NCBI RefSeq assembly: GCF_003473485.1
Contig: NC_053047.1
Location: forward strand, 4,479,001 to 4,543,000
Direction: 5' to 3'
Length of the DNA stretch: 64,000 bases
From: Medicago truncatula
Taxonomy: Eukaryota; Streptophyta; Magnoliopsida; Fabales; Fabaceae
In this document: positions 22,620-34,410 of the stretch, one piece after another
Numbering within the stretch: position 1 is the first letter of the stretch
How the letters are laid out: the number at the start of each line of letters is the position of its first letter
The notes under the pieces: model-generated
The model's database searches: none
Told to the model about the DNA's origin: nothing
Seen by the model: only the letters and a program-made list of their open reading frames with translations
Program-made: the position numbers and the translations under genes

Positions 22620-23620
22620 TAGGCTTATCTAAGATCCCTAATGTAACCAACTTGCATCTAATCATAACTAACTTATAACTATCTTGAAAAATATCAAACT
22701 AATTTTAACAAATCTGAAACTATATCTAACACATACTTGCATGGAATTGCAACCATTCAGTAGAAAGATATTATCAAACAAAATCTTCATATGCTTTAGT
22801 CAAAAAAAAGGAAAATCTTCATATGCTTGTGGACCAACTGATCCATACGTTTCAGTTTCAAAATTGAACTAGATGACACTTTTATTCAAGTAAGTGTAAG
22901 ATAGTTCTGACATCAAAGATTTTTGTTGTACAAAGAAAATAATCATGACCACTTATTTATTTTATAATAGTCTATTGGCTATTATTTTCCATGCTTGAAT
23001 CAGTCAGACATTGGACATCACAAAAAAAAATTGTCCTTTTCAACAAAGGCTCAAGATTATCTCCAAAGTCACAATTGCATAAAAGCCAAATTTACTTTTA
23101 TTGTGCAGAGAAAAGTGGATGTATATTATCAACACTGCCTTCCATAAGGGCTTCGTGTCCTCTAATTTTTTTTTTTACTAGTCTTTGTTATGTCCTTTAT
23201 CATGTCTATGAGGTATCAACTCAATGGTAAGAGTTTGAGCTTTTAACCTCAAGGGAAAAAGTACAATTCCCCTTAATAACAGTGGTAAAAATGCTCATTG
23301 TTGTAACTTTAATTAATAAACCCTTATATTGACTAATAGGAATGTTAAAATATTTCTTGAAATCTCATGTTGAAAGTTTGTTCTTCTTTTCGGTTTGATT
23401 AGTGTTCCCATGCACTAGGCGCAGTTGTTTGTTGTTTTCAGCTTGTTGTAATTTGTAGCTTGCGCAAGGCGAAGGATATAGCTGACTGAGGCGCAGGTGT
23501 GCATCAAGATCTATAGATAAGCAGGTTTTGCATCAGTTTTCAGGGTAAAAAAGTGGGAATTCTAAGGTAACAAAAGAGGGAATTTGTAGGGTTAAAAGTT
23601 CACATATATAGATAAGAATT
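22620..23620. repeat. Segmental-duplication block A, copy 1
   Basis: About 1 kb shared with 29530-30470 and 36490-37320, with an eroded version near 54770-55200. It includes a tRNA-like SINE-type patch (CAACTCAATGGTAAGAG near 23216) and, at its right end, sequence resembling a copia LTR (CATGCACTAGGCGCAG near 23411). No coding capacity. The shared block shows that UGT pairs were duplicated with their spacer. Confidence 0.8.
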
Positions 23621-23760
23621 TGTAGGGGACATTGATGATTTCACACAATTTGCATTTGCATCATCGGTGAATGTTTTTGAATGTTCATAGAGGAAAGAAA
23701 CTTTGAATTCAAATGCTTTCAAATCAATCTATGCAACAAGAAGCTGACAAAGTAGTGCAG
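23621..23760 (+). mobile_element. Ty1/copia gag relic fragment, copy 1
   Basis: Matches the end of the gag relic at 31345-31475 (ACATTGATGATT and GTGAATGTTTTTGAATGTTC are shared). Heavily broken fossil and a small remnant only. It marks the same duplicated spacer as the relics at 31 kb and 37 kb. Confidence 0.65.
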
Positions 23761-23933
23761 AGAAATTTTATAAACGAGCTAAAGAAGAATATAAATTTAA
23801 TATTATTATGATTTTGAAGTATTGTCTTACTTCGAAGTATGAACAGCAATGTACCATACTTAAGAACATAGCAAGACCTAAAATACAAATGATTTGTTCC
23901 TAACAAAACTATATATATTGTATAAAAGTAACT

Positions 23934-25680
23934 TATGTTTGATTTTGTTTAAGCAACACCTCCTTAATCACTTTCTCCAAGTTCATGTATGAACAACCTC
24001 CAGGTCTCGTGTACACCTCCGCCTTTTTCTTCAGCTCCATGGCCTTTTGCCTCATCTTCTTTCCTTTATCTCAGGACATCAATTCATTGACCAGTTTCTC
24101 CACGTCCTCCCTCTTTACATTTGTATCAATTTCGTTTCCAATCTTCCATTCATTGCAAATATATCTTCAGTTTGCTGGCTGATCTGCAAAAAATGGCCAA
24201 CACAACATTGGAACTCCAGCACATATGCTTTCAGTGGTTGAGTTCCATCCGCAATGAGTCAAGAATCCACCGACTGATGGGTGGTTCAATACTTTCTCTT
24301 GTGGACACCAACTTGCTATTAGTCCTCTATCTGAAATTTCTTTCAAAAATCAGATGAGAAAACCACCGAGCCACCAATGACAAGATCAGGCCTAATGATC
24401 CATAAAAATGGTTTCTTGCTGTTGGCCAAACCCCAAGCAAACTCTAAGGCTTCTCTTGAGACTTAACAGTGATGCTGCCAAAATTTACATAAACAACAGA
24501 TCCTGGTTCTTTTGATTCAAGCCATTCAAGACATTTAGTATCTTCTTTCCAAAGATTACAGTCTAAAGATGTCAAGTGATTTTGTGGACTTTGATTTACA
24601 AAAGAAGCTAATGGACCAATTGTGTATAGAGAAGGGAACATAGAATAGAAAGCATTCATAACATCACTCTCAAGTTCATTAGAAGTATTGAATACCATAC
24701 CAGAAGCTCTAAGACATTTATCTGCCACTTCAGTGTTAAATCTTATCGTCAAGTCATTAGGATTTTTTGTCTTTATTAACCTAGGAAGATCCTTCAATCT
24801 GAAGTTTTTCAAACCTGGGATCCAGTCAACTTTCGTGTCCAGATATTCATTTGTTAGATCACTCTCATCTGCATGTCATAATTGCAAAAATCAATAGCTT
24901 AAAGTCATATGTATAAATATATATCATGGTTTAAAATCACATTAACAATAATAATTTTGCCTGTGCTATCATATTGATATTGCATATAATCCCAATCAAA
25001 TCTGGCTGATGAAACCTCAATTGTGATTATAGAGACATCGCAACCTTGATGTTCGGCCCATATTGTGACCGCAAAGCTTTTTTAAAAACCATAACATACA
25101 CACAAAAACACACACAGATCTCCTAAAAAGAAAAAGGGAACAGAAATGATTACCTTTGAATGGTAGTTGACTATTCTGATACATTTTAGGACTGAGCAAA
25201 CAAGCCAAGAAATAACATGCTCTACTTGGGGAAAAAAGAACAACTGGGAGTGCATGTTCTTCAGCAGCAGCTACTGTAAATGGCATGTAGCAATCAGAAA
25301 CTAAGCAAGTGACTGGGGGGATAAGACCAGCAGTGGCAGAGTCTTGAAGTTTAGCAAGAAGTTCATCAAAGAAGTGGTGAAAGTTCGTTATGATTGATTC
25401 ACCAAGAGAGTGTAGGTCTTGACTAATATCACCATCACCATCCTTTGGAGTTAAACCATCTGGTATAGTCTCAAAGTTAAAGTCAGTGAAACCATCAAAG
25501 GCATTTTCACCTCTTGATTTAGCAAACGTTTGTGATTGTATTCAGTGTTAACAAAGGTTTATGTGAAAGCCTCTTAGGTGAAGCAGTTTTGCTATTTTCA
25601 ACAATGCATTGATATGACCTTGAACTGGAAATGGAGTTAATTAACACTGCATGTGGCCTTTTCTCTTCAAAGTTGGTCAT
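23934..25680 (-). pseudogene. UGT-2: UGT85-family pseudogene, near-copy of UGT-6
   Basis: Exon 1 would be 25680-25154 and exon 2 24868-23934, with the same splice sites as UGT-6, to which it is nearly identical. It has several small indels. Exon 1 has a 4-base TTAA insertion shortly after the start (near 25640), a 1-base loss near 25520 and a 1-base gain near 25560. Exon 2 has small losses near 24350 and 24455. No full-length glycosyltransferase can be made, although the PSPG region (THCGWNS) is recognisable. The stop codon in KQNQT* survives at 23934. The TATA region is also shorter than in UGT-6. A host gene in early decay after duplication. Confidence 0.88.
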
Positions 25681-27134
25681 GTTTGATATTTTTCTTATGT
25701 AAGAAAACAGAGAAAAAACTGAGGTGAAAAATCTATGAGGCCTCTATAACAATGAGTAAGTTTTGTTACATATCTATTATCTATTATATAGTATAAAAAA
25801 ATTCTTAAGAATAGAAAAACCATTTTTTTTTAATAATTCAATTACTGTCTAATTCATGTTTATCTAATTTTTAGTATTTTAATAATTGAGAAGATAATAA
25901 TATTTTTTTTAATGTTGACGTTCCGATTTTTAGAGAAAATGGGTTCTGATAATTTGGAGTTCGGTCGTGAGGTAAACATCACCTTACCAAGAATTGAGAA
26001 GAGAATAAAATAAAATATAATAACATGAATCTAACTGAAAAATGAGGAGATTGAAACTCCGAAAGCAACGTCTGCATGTTGAAAGGAGACCACTTTCTAT
26101 ACACACACAATGGTGTTCAGACGGGTACAGACTTGCCAATCTATTTATTATGACCAACTAAACAAACATACGATTTTTAAACGTTATCTATGCGGACAGA
26201 CTCTGGACCATTGTTCAAGTCACATGACTTTTAAACGTTATCAATTTGGTGCGCTTTTAATCGATTTTGAGGCTAAAAGACATCCCAATCGTAAGATAAA
26301 AGAGTATTTAGTTTGGTTTGGTTCAGTTGATTTTTAAAATAAAATTTAAACCAAACCAAACCAATATGATTTGAGTTGTATTGGTTGATGCGGTTTTTTT
26401 GAGACAATACAATTTTTTGTTTCCAACATTAAAATCGAGTTAAAAAGCTATAACACAACATATTTTCAATAATGTTTGAAACAATGTTTTCAATTTCATC
26501 CAACATTACAATTTTATTTTCACAAAACAAAATAGACGAAATTTAAAATGTGGACAAAAAGTAATCCTATTATTTAATAAATGTAAAAGATTAAGATTTA
26601 TTATTCTTAAAATTTTATTTTATAATTTTTTTAATTTTTGAAATAGAAAGCAAAGAAGAAACTTAACGTACAAGGGAAAAAAATATGCCGTTTTATAAAA
26701 GTTTTTATTGAGTTTCTATGAGTATTGGTGTAGGTGACATAGGTTTAATTTGGTTAGGTGACATAGTTTCTATGAGTATGTCGTTTTACAAAATAGTTTT
26801 TTTGCATTTTTTGGTATATAAGAAGAAACATAAACTAGTATACATATGATTTTTTGACAAAATGGATCCTTCACATGATAATGGAATTCAAGATACTGTG
26901 AAAGAATTCTTATTCACCCAACTTAACATATTTAAACTTGTAGGATTTATATTATAAAGTTAATATACATGCCATATAATTATCCAATATGCATATATTC
27001 AAAACACTTAAAATTAGCAAGAATCACTATTTAAGTTCAGGAACTCTTGCTGAAGATGACTTCACTTACATCAGAACTTAAATTCAATAGGGGAAGATCA
27101 ATTAATTATCGTTGAACTGAATTGCATAAAAAAG
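25681..27134. other. Intergenic region between UGT-2 and UGT-3
   Basis: No gene. 26040-26820 matches 40355-40980 (upstream of UGT-6), including GCAACGTCTGCATGTTGAAA and AATGGTGTTCAGACGG, so at least 1 kb of upstream sequence was copied with UGT-2/UGT-6. Within it, mirrored TTTGGTTTGGTT / AACCAAACCAA motifs suggest part of an hAT-like element. 26870-27130 is the downstream flank shared with UGT-9 (55385-55660). Confidence 0.6.
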
Positions 27135-29043
27135 TTACTTAAATTGATTTTGTTTAAGCAAAACCTCCTTGATCACTTTGTCCAAGTTCATGTATGAACA
27201 ACCTCCAGCTCTCGTGTTTTCCTCCACTTTCTTCTTCAACTCAATTGCCTTTTGCCGCATCTTCTTTCCTTTCTCTCCTGACATCAATTCATTGACAAGT
27301 TTCTCCACCTCTTCTCTCTTTACATTCGTATCGATTTCCATCCCAATCTCCCATTCATTGTAAATAAGTCTACAGTTTGTTGGCTGATCACCAAAGAATG
27401 GCCAACACAACATTGGAACTCCAGCACATATGCTTTCAGTGGTTGAGTTCCATCCGCAATGAGTCAAGAATCCGCCAATTGAAGGGTGGTTCAATACTTT
27501 CTCCTGTGGACACCAACTTGCAATTAAGCCTCTATCTGAAATTTCATTCACAAACTCAGATGACAAAACGACTGAGCCACCAATGACAAGGTCAGGCCTA
27601 ATGATCCACAAAAAGGGTTTATTGCAATTGGCCAACCCCCAAGCAAATTCCAACAGTTGTTTTGGTGTCATAACTGTAATGCTTCCAAAATTCACATAAA
27701 CAACGGATCCCGGCTCCTTGGATTCAAGCCATTCAAGACACTTAGTATCTTCTTTCCAAAGGTTGGAACCTAAAGAATCCAATTGATGAATTTGTGGAGT
27801 TTGGTTTAATAATGAAGGTAAAGGGCCAATGGGGTAAAGAGAAGGAAACATAGAGGAGAGAGCATTTATTACATCACTCTAAAGTTCATGGAAAGTATTC
27901 AAAACAATTGTAGAGTCTCCAAGAACTTTATCAGCCGCATCAATTACAAAGTCTAACATAATATCATTTGGATCTGTTGTCCTGATACTGTCAAAGATAT
28001 CCTTTAACCGAAAGTTTTTCAAACCTGGAATCCAATCTACATTAGTTTCCAAATATCCATTTGTTAGATAGCTCTGATCTGCATATCAAATGTATCAGTT
28101 AATATCTTGAAGGTTATACATACATCCGTACATACATGAGTATTTTGTTTTCGACAAAAACATACATATATAATAAGGTATTATAAATTGAATAAAAGTC
28201 ATTTATTGATGTATAAATTTTAATTTTGAAGTTTTATGAAATTTGTGGAGTTCCTCTATTCAATAAGAGTTTTTAATTTGATGGTTGCTTTATTGAAATT
28301 TAGTGTCTACATTGAGTTTTATATTAACTGAAACTATATCAAGTGTTACTCTTGGAGTAAGTTGATTATCTCGCACACGACCATTTATATAGATTTAATT
28401 CATATATAGAGTCAAAGTAAAAGTTTTTTACACCGTCAATAAATCATAAGTGTCAGAATAGTGTAGCAAAATTAATATTAATCTCTCTATAAATATATAC
28501 TTTATGAAGAAAAAAACTTAACTTAGTACCTTTGAGTGGCGTGAGACCTTTTTCTACAAAGGAACGTAAGTGGTGAATACTCAGTAACAAACTTGCACTG
28601 GATGGAAAGAAGATAACAATTGGTAGTGCAAATTCTTCAGCAGCTTGTATAGTAAAGCTCATAAAATAATCAGAAACTAAGCAAGTAACTGGTGGAACAT
28701 TGGCAGAGTCATTAAGTCTTGTAAGAAGTTCACAAAAAGGTTTAAGGAAATTTTTTCTTATAGATTGAGCAAGAGAAGGTACATCTTGACTAACATCACC
28801 ATCACCTTCTATCGGTGTTAGACCATCTGGTATGGTTTCAAAGCAAAAACCACGGGAACCATCTAAGGCATTTGGACCTCTTGATTTTAGCAATCGTTTA
28901 TGATTGTATTCAGTGTTGACAAAGGTTATATGAAATCCTCTAAGGTGAAGAAGTTTTGCAAGTTTGAACAATGGATTTATATGTCCTTGAAATGGAGCTG
29001 GAATCAACACAGCATGTGGTTTTCTGTTTGCAAAACTTCCCAT
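27135..29043 (-). pseudogene. UGT-3: UGT85H2-like gene with one in-frame nonsense codon
   Basis: Exon 1 is 29043-28530 and exon 2 28078-27135, with a 451-bp phase-1 intron. Start [12 protein letters not shown] is nearly the same as in UGT-9 and, from memory, Medicago UGT85H2. Both splice sites and the PSPG box (WCPQEK to FFGDQ) are preserved, and the full frame would be 485 codons. The only lesion I see is TAG at 27879-27881, codon 238, where UGT-9 has GAG (NELES). The product would be 237 aa and lack the whole C-terminal sugar-donor domain. With just one lesion it may be a recent loss, a segregating allele or an assembly error. Confidence 0.85.
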
Positions 29044-29114
29044 CTTTGAAATTTTTCTGTTTGTATGTTATTTGTGCAAGATATGAGGTTGAAAAACAAG
29101 TGATAGGCATGTGC

Positions 29115-29124
29115 TTTTATAGAG
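29115..29124 (-). promoter_or_regulatory. Putative TATA box of UGT-3
   Basis: The minus strand reads CTATAAAAGC about 72 bp upstream of the ATG, a fitting place for a plant TATA box with a short 5' untranslated region. Confidence 0.55.
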
Positions 29125-29529
29125 AGAAAAAAGGACAATGCTACAAAATTGAAAAATATAAAGAAATCCAAACAGATAAATTCTGGGAGGTTCTAACAAA
29201 AGGAAATAAGTTCATTGTATGAAAAGACAGACACATAAAAAGACACCAAAAATGACACTGACACGTTAACGTCAATGATAATTTGAGAAATAAATTAATT
29301 CAATGTAATTACAATGTGTCTGACATAAAATTGAAATCTTATACAGGTATGTTCTTGTAAACTTTCCTATATGACTCATTATATTGATTGAATATGTTTG
29401 TTGGTATTTGGTTTAACCAATCAATGTGGCATTAACAATTCAACTGTTACTTGTTACTTAGATGTCGTTTGAGATTTATTTGGGAATTGATAAAATAGAA
29501 AAGTTGAGAAAAACTTTATATTGTGATCC
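29125..29529. other. Upstream flank of UGT-3
   Basis: No gene seen. Similar to 58550-58920 upstream of UGT-9, for example the shared ATGACTCATTATA and ACCAATCAAT stretches. Confidence 0.55.
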
Positions 29530-30469
29530 TAAAATCACTAATATAACCAAATTGAATCTAACCATATCTAACTATCTTCCAAAATATTAAACTAATTTTA
29601 ACAAATCTGAAACTACATCTAACACATACTTGCATGGAATTGCAACCATTCAGTAGAAAGATATTATCAAACAAAATCTTCATATGCTTGTGGACCAACT
29701 CTATACGTTTCAGTTTCAAAATTGAACTAGAAGGCACTTCTATTCAAGTAAGTATAAGATAGTTCTGACATCAAAGATTTTTGTTGTACAAAGAAAATAA
29801 TTATGTCCACTTATTTATTTTATAATAGTCTATTGGCTATTATTTTCCATGCTTGAATCAGTCAGACATTAGACATCACAAAAAAAATATTAGTCCCTTT
29901 CAACAAGGGCTCATGATTATCTCCAAAAGTTACAATTGCATAAAAGTCAAATTCACTTTTATTGTGCAGAATAGTGACTAGTGGATATGTTGTCTTCATT
30001 ATCAATGGTACCTTCCATAAGGGCTTTGTGTCCTCTAATTTTTTTACTAGTCTTTATTTATGCATGTATTATAATCCTTTATCATGTCTATGAGATATGG
30101 GCTCAATGGTAAAAATTTCAGCCAGTAATCTCAAAGGACAAAGTTCAAACTCCCTTGATAACAGTGGTAAAATGGTCATTGTTGTAACTTTAATTAATAA
30201 TTCTTATTTTCACTAATAAGAATGTTAAAATATGTCTTGAAATCTCATGTTGAAAGTTTTTTTTCTTTTCGGTTTGATTATTGTCCCCATGCGCTGGGCG
30301 AAGCTGTTTGCTGTTTTCATCATGTTGCTATTTTGTTGCTTGGATGAGGCGATATAGCTAAATGAGTCATAGGTGTGCGTCAAGATCTATAGATAAGCAA
30401 TTTTTGCATCAGTTTTCAGGGTGAAAATGTGTGAATTTTAGGGTTACAAAAGAGGGAATTTTTAGGGTT
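29530..30469. repeat. Segmental-duplication block A, copy 2
   Basis: Matches 22620-23620 and 36490-37320 closely, e.g. CATACTTGCATGGAATTGCA and CTATTGGCTATTATTTTCCA. It carries the same SINE-type patch (GGGCTCAATGGTAAAAAT) and the same copia-LTR-like right end. No coding capacity. Confidence 0.8.
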
Positions 30470-31480
30470 AAAAGTTGAGAGCTTTTGGAAAAATTATAGG
30501 ATTAGGAAACATTTTTGTACATCTTGGAAATAAAGCATCGAGTCTTTTGTCCATCGGAAGAGAATTGGGAAAATTGTAACCCTTGTATTTCTTTGTAAGA
30601 AACTCTTTGTTAGTGGTAAGCCAGATTTGGGTCGAACTGGATAACTTTGTTTTGGTTGTTGCTAATATTTCTCCACACTTCAAAGTATTGATGTGAGTTT
30701 TTACAAATTCACAACAACTGGAACCCACCGTGGGAGAAATAAGAGGTAACTTTTTCAAGTGTGCAACATGGGTACCAACTGGGATATCAATAAATTTATC
30801 GGAGACAACGATTTGGGGCTGTGAAAAGTGAAGATGAAAGATGTGTTGATTCAACAAAAGTTTGCAGAAGCACTGAAGGATGAGGTTGCTCTCCCAGCTA
30901 CCATGTTACAAGCAAACAAGACCGAGATGGTGGACAAGGCCATGAGTGTCATTGTCTTGTGCCACACTGATAAAGGTTTTAGAGAAATCGTAAAGGAGCA
31001 ATTGACGAGTCCTACAAAATCCTTGATGATTTGACAACTATTAAAGTGGATATTGAGGATGAAGACACGGATATACTCTTATTATTATGAGCATTAGCTA
31101 GATCCTTTGAGAACTTCAAGGATACTATGCTTTATGGTAAAGAAGTCATTGTCACTTCGAGGAAGTCCAAGAGGCACATAACCAAGTCCAAGAACTTGAA
31201 AGTTGATGATAGTGGTGAAGACATGAGTGTCTAAAGAGGAAGACGTATAAGTTGATGAAATCGAGGAAGCTCAATTGATGGTGCAAGTTGAAGTACAAAT
31301 ACTCCAAGTGTCAAACGACCGGTCACTTCAATAAGGACATTCCCAAGTTAGAGGACATTAATGATTCCGCACAATTTGCATTTGCAACATCAGTGAATGT
31401 TTTTGAATGTTCACGGAAAGAACCTTTAATTTCAAATCAATCTATGCAACAAGAAGCTGATAGTGTAGTGCAGAGAAGTA
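30470..31480 (+). mobile_element. Ty1/copia LTR-leader and gag relic (fossil)
   Basis: The left part resembles the end of a copia LTR plus leader. Near 30828 the plus strand reads a copia Gag start (VKMKDVLIQQKFAEAL), and near 31300 a zinc-knuckle remnant (KCQTTGHFNKD). Protease, integrase and RT are absent. The copy is old and broken at many places. It is the longest of three relics of the same insertion; the others are at about 23.6 and 37.3 kb. Confidence 0.72.
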
Positions 31481-31496
31481 TGCTTTTGAAGTATGA

Positions 31497-33058
31497 TTTC
31501 CAAGACATCCTTAATCACTTTGTCCAAGTTCATGTATGAAGAATCACCAGGTCTTGTGTCCTTCTCTGCCTTCTTCTTCTTCAACTCCACGGCCTTTTGC
31601 CTCATCTTTTTTCCTTTCTGTCCCACCATTAATTCATTCATCAGCTTCTCCACCTCCTCTCTCTTCACATTTGTATCAATTTCGATTCCGATCTCCAACT
31701 TATTACAAATATATCTGCAGTATGTTGGCTGCTCAGAAAAAAAAGGCCAACATAACATTGGTACTCTGGCACAAATGCTTTCCAATGTGGAGTTCCATCC
31801 ACAATGAGTCAAGAATCGTCCAACTGAAGGGTGGTTCAACACTTGCTCTTGCGGACACCAGCTTGCTATTTGGCCTCTATCCGAAGTTCCATTCACAAAC
31901 TCGGATGACAAAATAACTGAGCCACCAATGACAAGCTAAGGCCTAATGATCCACAAAAAAGGTTTCTTGCTGTTGGCAAAACCTCAAGAGAACTCTAACT
32001 GCTCTGGAGTCATAACCATAGTGCTTCCAAAATTCACATAAACTACAGAACCTTGTTCCTTAGATTCAAGACATTTCATATCTTCTTTCCAAAGATTGGA
32101 ACCTAAAGAAGCCAAGTGCTTTTGGGGATTTTGATTCAAAAACGAAGATAAAGGGCCAATGGCGTAAATAGAAGGGATCTTAATAGATAGAGCCTTTACT
32201 ACATCACTCTCAAGTTCATTATAAGTATTGAAAACAATAGCGTTAGCTTCATGAACCATATCGTCCGCTTCAATGATAAAATTTATCATTAGGATCAGTA
32301 GTTCTTATAAAATCAAGCAGGTCCTTTAGTCTAATGTTTCGCAAACCTGGAATCCAGTCAACTTTAGTGACCAAATATCCATTTGTCAGATAACTCATCT
32401 GCATATTATAATCACAAAATCCATTAGCTTAAAGTTAAAACTCTGAACCCCTAATATATATCATATTAATTCTAATACTACATTCTATGTTGTATACATA
32501 CTCTCAGTTTCTCCAAAGGAAGAACTTCCATAGTAAAACTAAACTATAGTAATGAAACTCTTCACTTCTGCATAATAGTCCTACACTATCGATAAAGAAA
32601 GAACATAAATGATTACCTTTGAGGGGTATGACACCTTTATCAATAAATGTACGAAAGAGCAAAGCACACAAAAGTGAGGATGCACTAGCAGGAATAATTC
32701 AATATCAGAAACTAAGCAACTAACAGGAGGAATAAGATCATCATTGGAAGAATCTTTTAAGTTTAGCAAGAAGTTCACAAAAAGGGTGATAGAAATTCTT
32801 TCTTATTGAATCATCAAGAGAGACAATTTCTTGACTAATATCACCATAACCTTCTGTCGGAGTTAAACCATCTGGAATAGTCTCAAAGGTAAAATCAGTG
32901 AAACCATCAAAGGCTTTTGGACCTCTTGATTTGAGCAAATGTTTGTGATTTCGGTGTTGACAAAGGTTATGTGAAAGCCTCTAAGGTGAAGAAGTTTTGC
33001 TAGTTTCAATAATGGATTGATATGGCCTTGAAGTGGATATGGAGTTATGCTTACTGAT
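31497..33058 (-). pseudogene. UGT-4: UGT85-family pseudogene with many lesions, truncated at both ends
   Basis: Exon 1 is about 33058-32617 and exon 2 about 32398-31497. The normal start MSxxKKPHAVL is missing: similarity begins at [13 protein letters not shown]. Frameshifts lie near 32940, at the exon 2 start near 32392, and near 32290. There are nonsense codons within the FAWGLANS and RPDLVIGG regions. A 9-base loss removes EWL from CLEWLESKE. The last codons are lost: after KVIKDVL the sequence runs into the neighbouring copia relic. The PSPG box is still readable (WCPQEQ to FFSEQ). Long inactive. Confidence 0.88.
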
Positions 33059-34410
33059 ATGAGTGAGAAGCATAAGAAAATCATAAATATATTTGACTTT
33101 AATAGGTCCCCCAAATCATTGGAATATAAAAGTTAGGTGCACAATTTTTCATCAAGAATTTGTTTGCAGCACGCATTGGAAGTTTGTTTATTTTTATTCT
33201 CATTAAGAATTTGTTGGCACTGCACATGCATATACAATTGTTTCTTGGTTGAAAAATAATATATTTTTCATGGTTTATACTATTTCAATTCTTTTCTTGT
33301 TGATAGTTGAAATGGCAAGAATCGTTGAAAACTCGCACACATAAGTGGAGAAGTTTGGATTCGAAACCCCAGTTACGGAGTTGGCCTAACAATTTTGTTC
33401 TTTATTGTCTATTAAGCTAGAACTTGTCGACATTTATTTCCTGTTTTTTATCAGACCATACATGTGAATTTGAATTGCATGCAAGCACAATTTCCACGCG
33501 ATCAGAATTAATTCAATCAACAGCTCGGAGTCATTTCATCAAATATTCGACGTCTCTTATTGTAGGATATGTGAATCCATTTTAAAAGCAAACTTAAAAT
33601 TGGAGTCGTCCAATGTTAATCTAATATCTCCGAGCTGCGCTGGCTGAACAAGTGCCTAAAATTGTGATTGTAGACAAAGGTTGCTAGTAAAAATACTTCC
33701 TTATCTTAGTTTTAAACGATTCATTATATTGCATCTAAATAGAAAATAGAGAAAAACATAAAATTTATAGTTCTGTTATTGATGAAATGATTTCCTAAAA
33801 GAAAAAAGCTTTGAAACTATAACCTCTACGTACCGAGAAATAGAATGCTCATATACATATTCCCACCAATATTTTTCACTTCAAATGAATGTAACTAAAT
33901 GTATCGGGGTCGTTTAGGTGTCAAATATCAACATGTGAAGTGTCAATGCTACACACTTTAAAACCTTCAACCTAAGTAAGCTTACCATGTCTATTTTATT
34001 TTAAAACTGATTTCTATTTTAGAGTAAAATATTTACTTATGACTTGTATTTAATTAGTTAATCCTGATAAAACTATAAATCTTGTATAGAACGATAGAAC
34101 GATATTAATTTAAACCTGTACACACAGAAAAATGATTGGTTTGCCTTAATTTATCCTATACATGATAATGGAATTCAACATAGTGTGCAAAAGCCTTACC
34201 TACCCCATATAATTATCCAATTCAATACATTTAATATTAGCAAGAAGCACTATTTTAGTTTAAGAATTCTTGCACAAGATATGTTCGATACAGTCATCAT
34301 GAACTCATTACTTATTCACTACAATAGCCTCATCCCTTAAATTCAATAGCAGAAGATCAATGGATCAATATAATACTACATTGCATTAAAAACGTCACTT
34401 AGGTGTGATT
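33059..34410. other. Intergenic region between UGT-4 and UGT-5
   Basis: No gene. 33110-33230 matches 17390-17560. A degraded SINE-type patch with GGATTCGAAACCCC lies near 33357. From about 33680 to 34400 the sequence is the downstream flank shared with UGT-1 (19790-20550) and UGT-8. Confidence 0.6.

Noticed and set aside
30468-30857. Minus-strand open frame of 129 codons
   Set aside because: It lies antisense across a copia LTR-leader and gag relic and resembles no protein I know.
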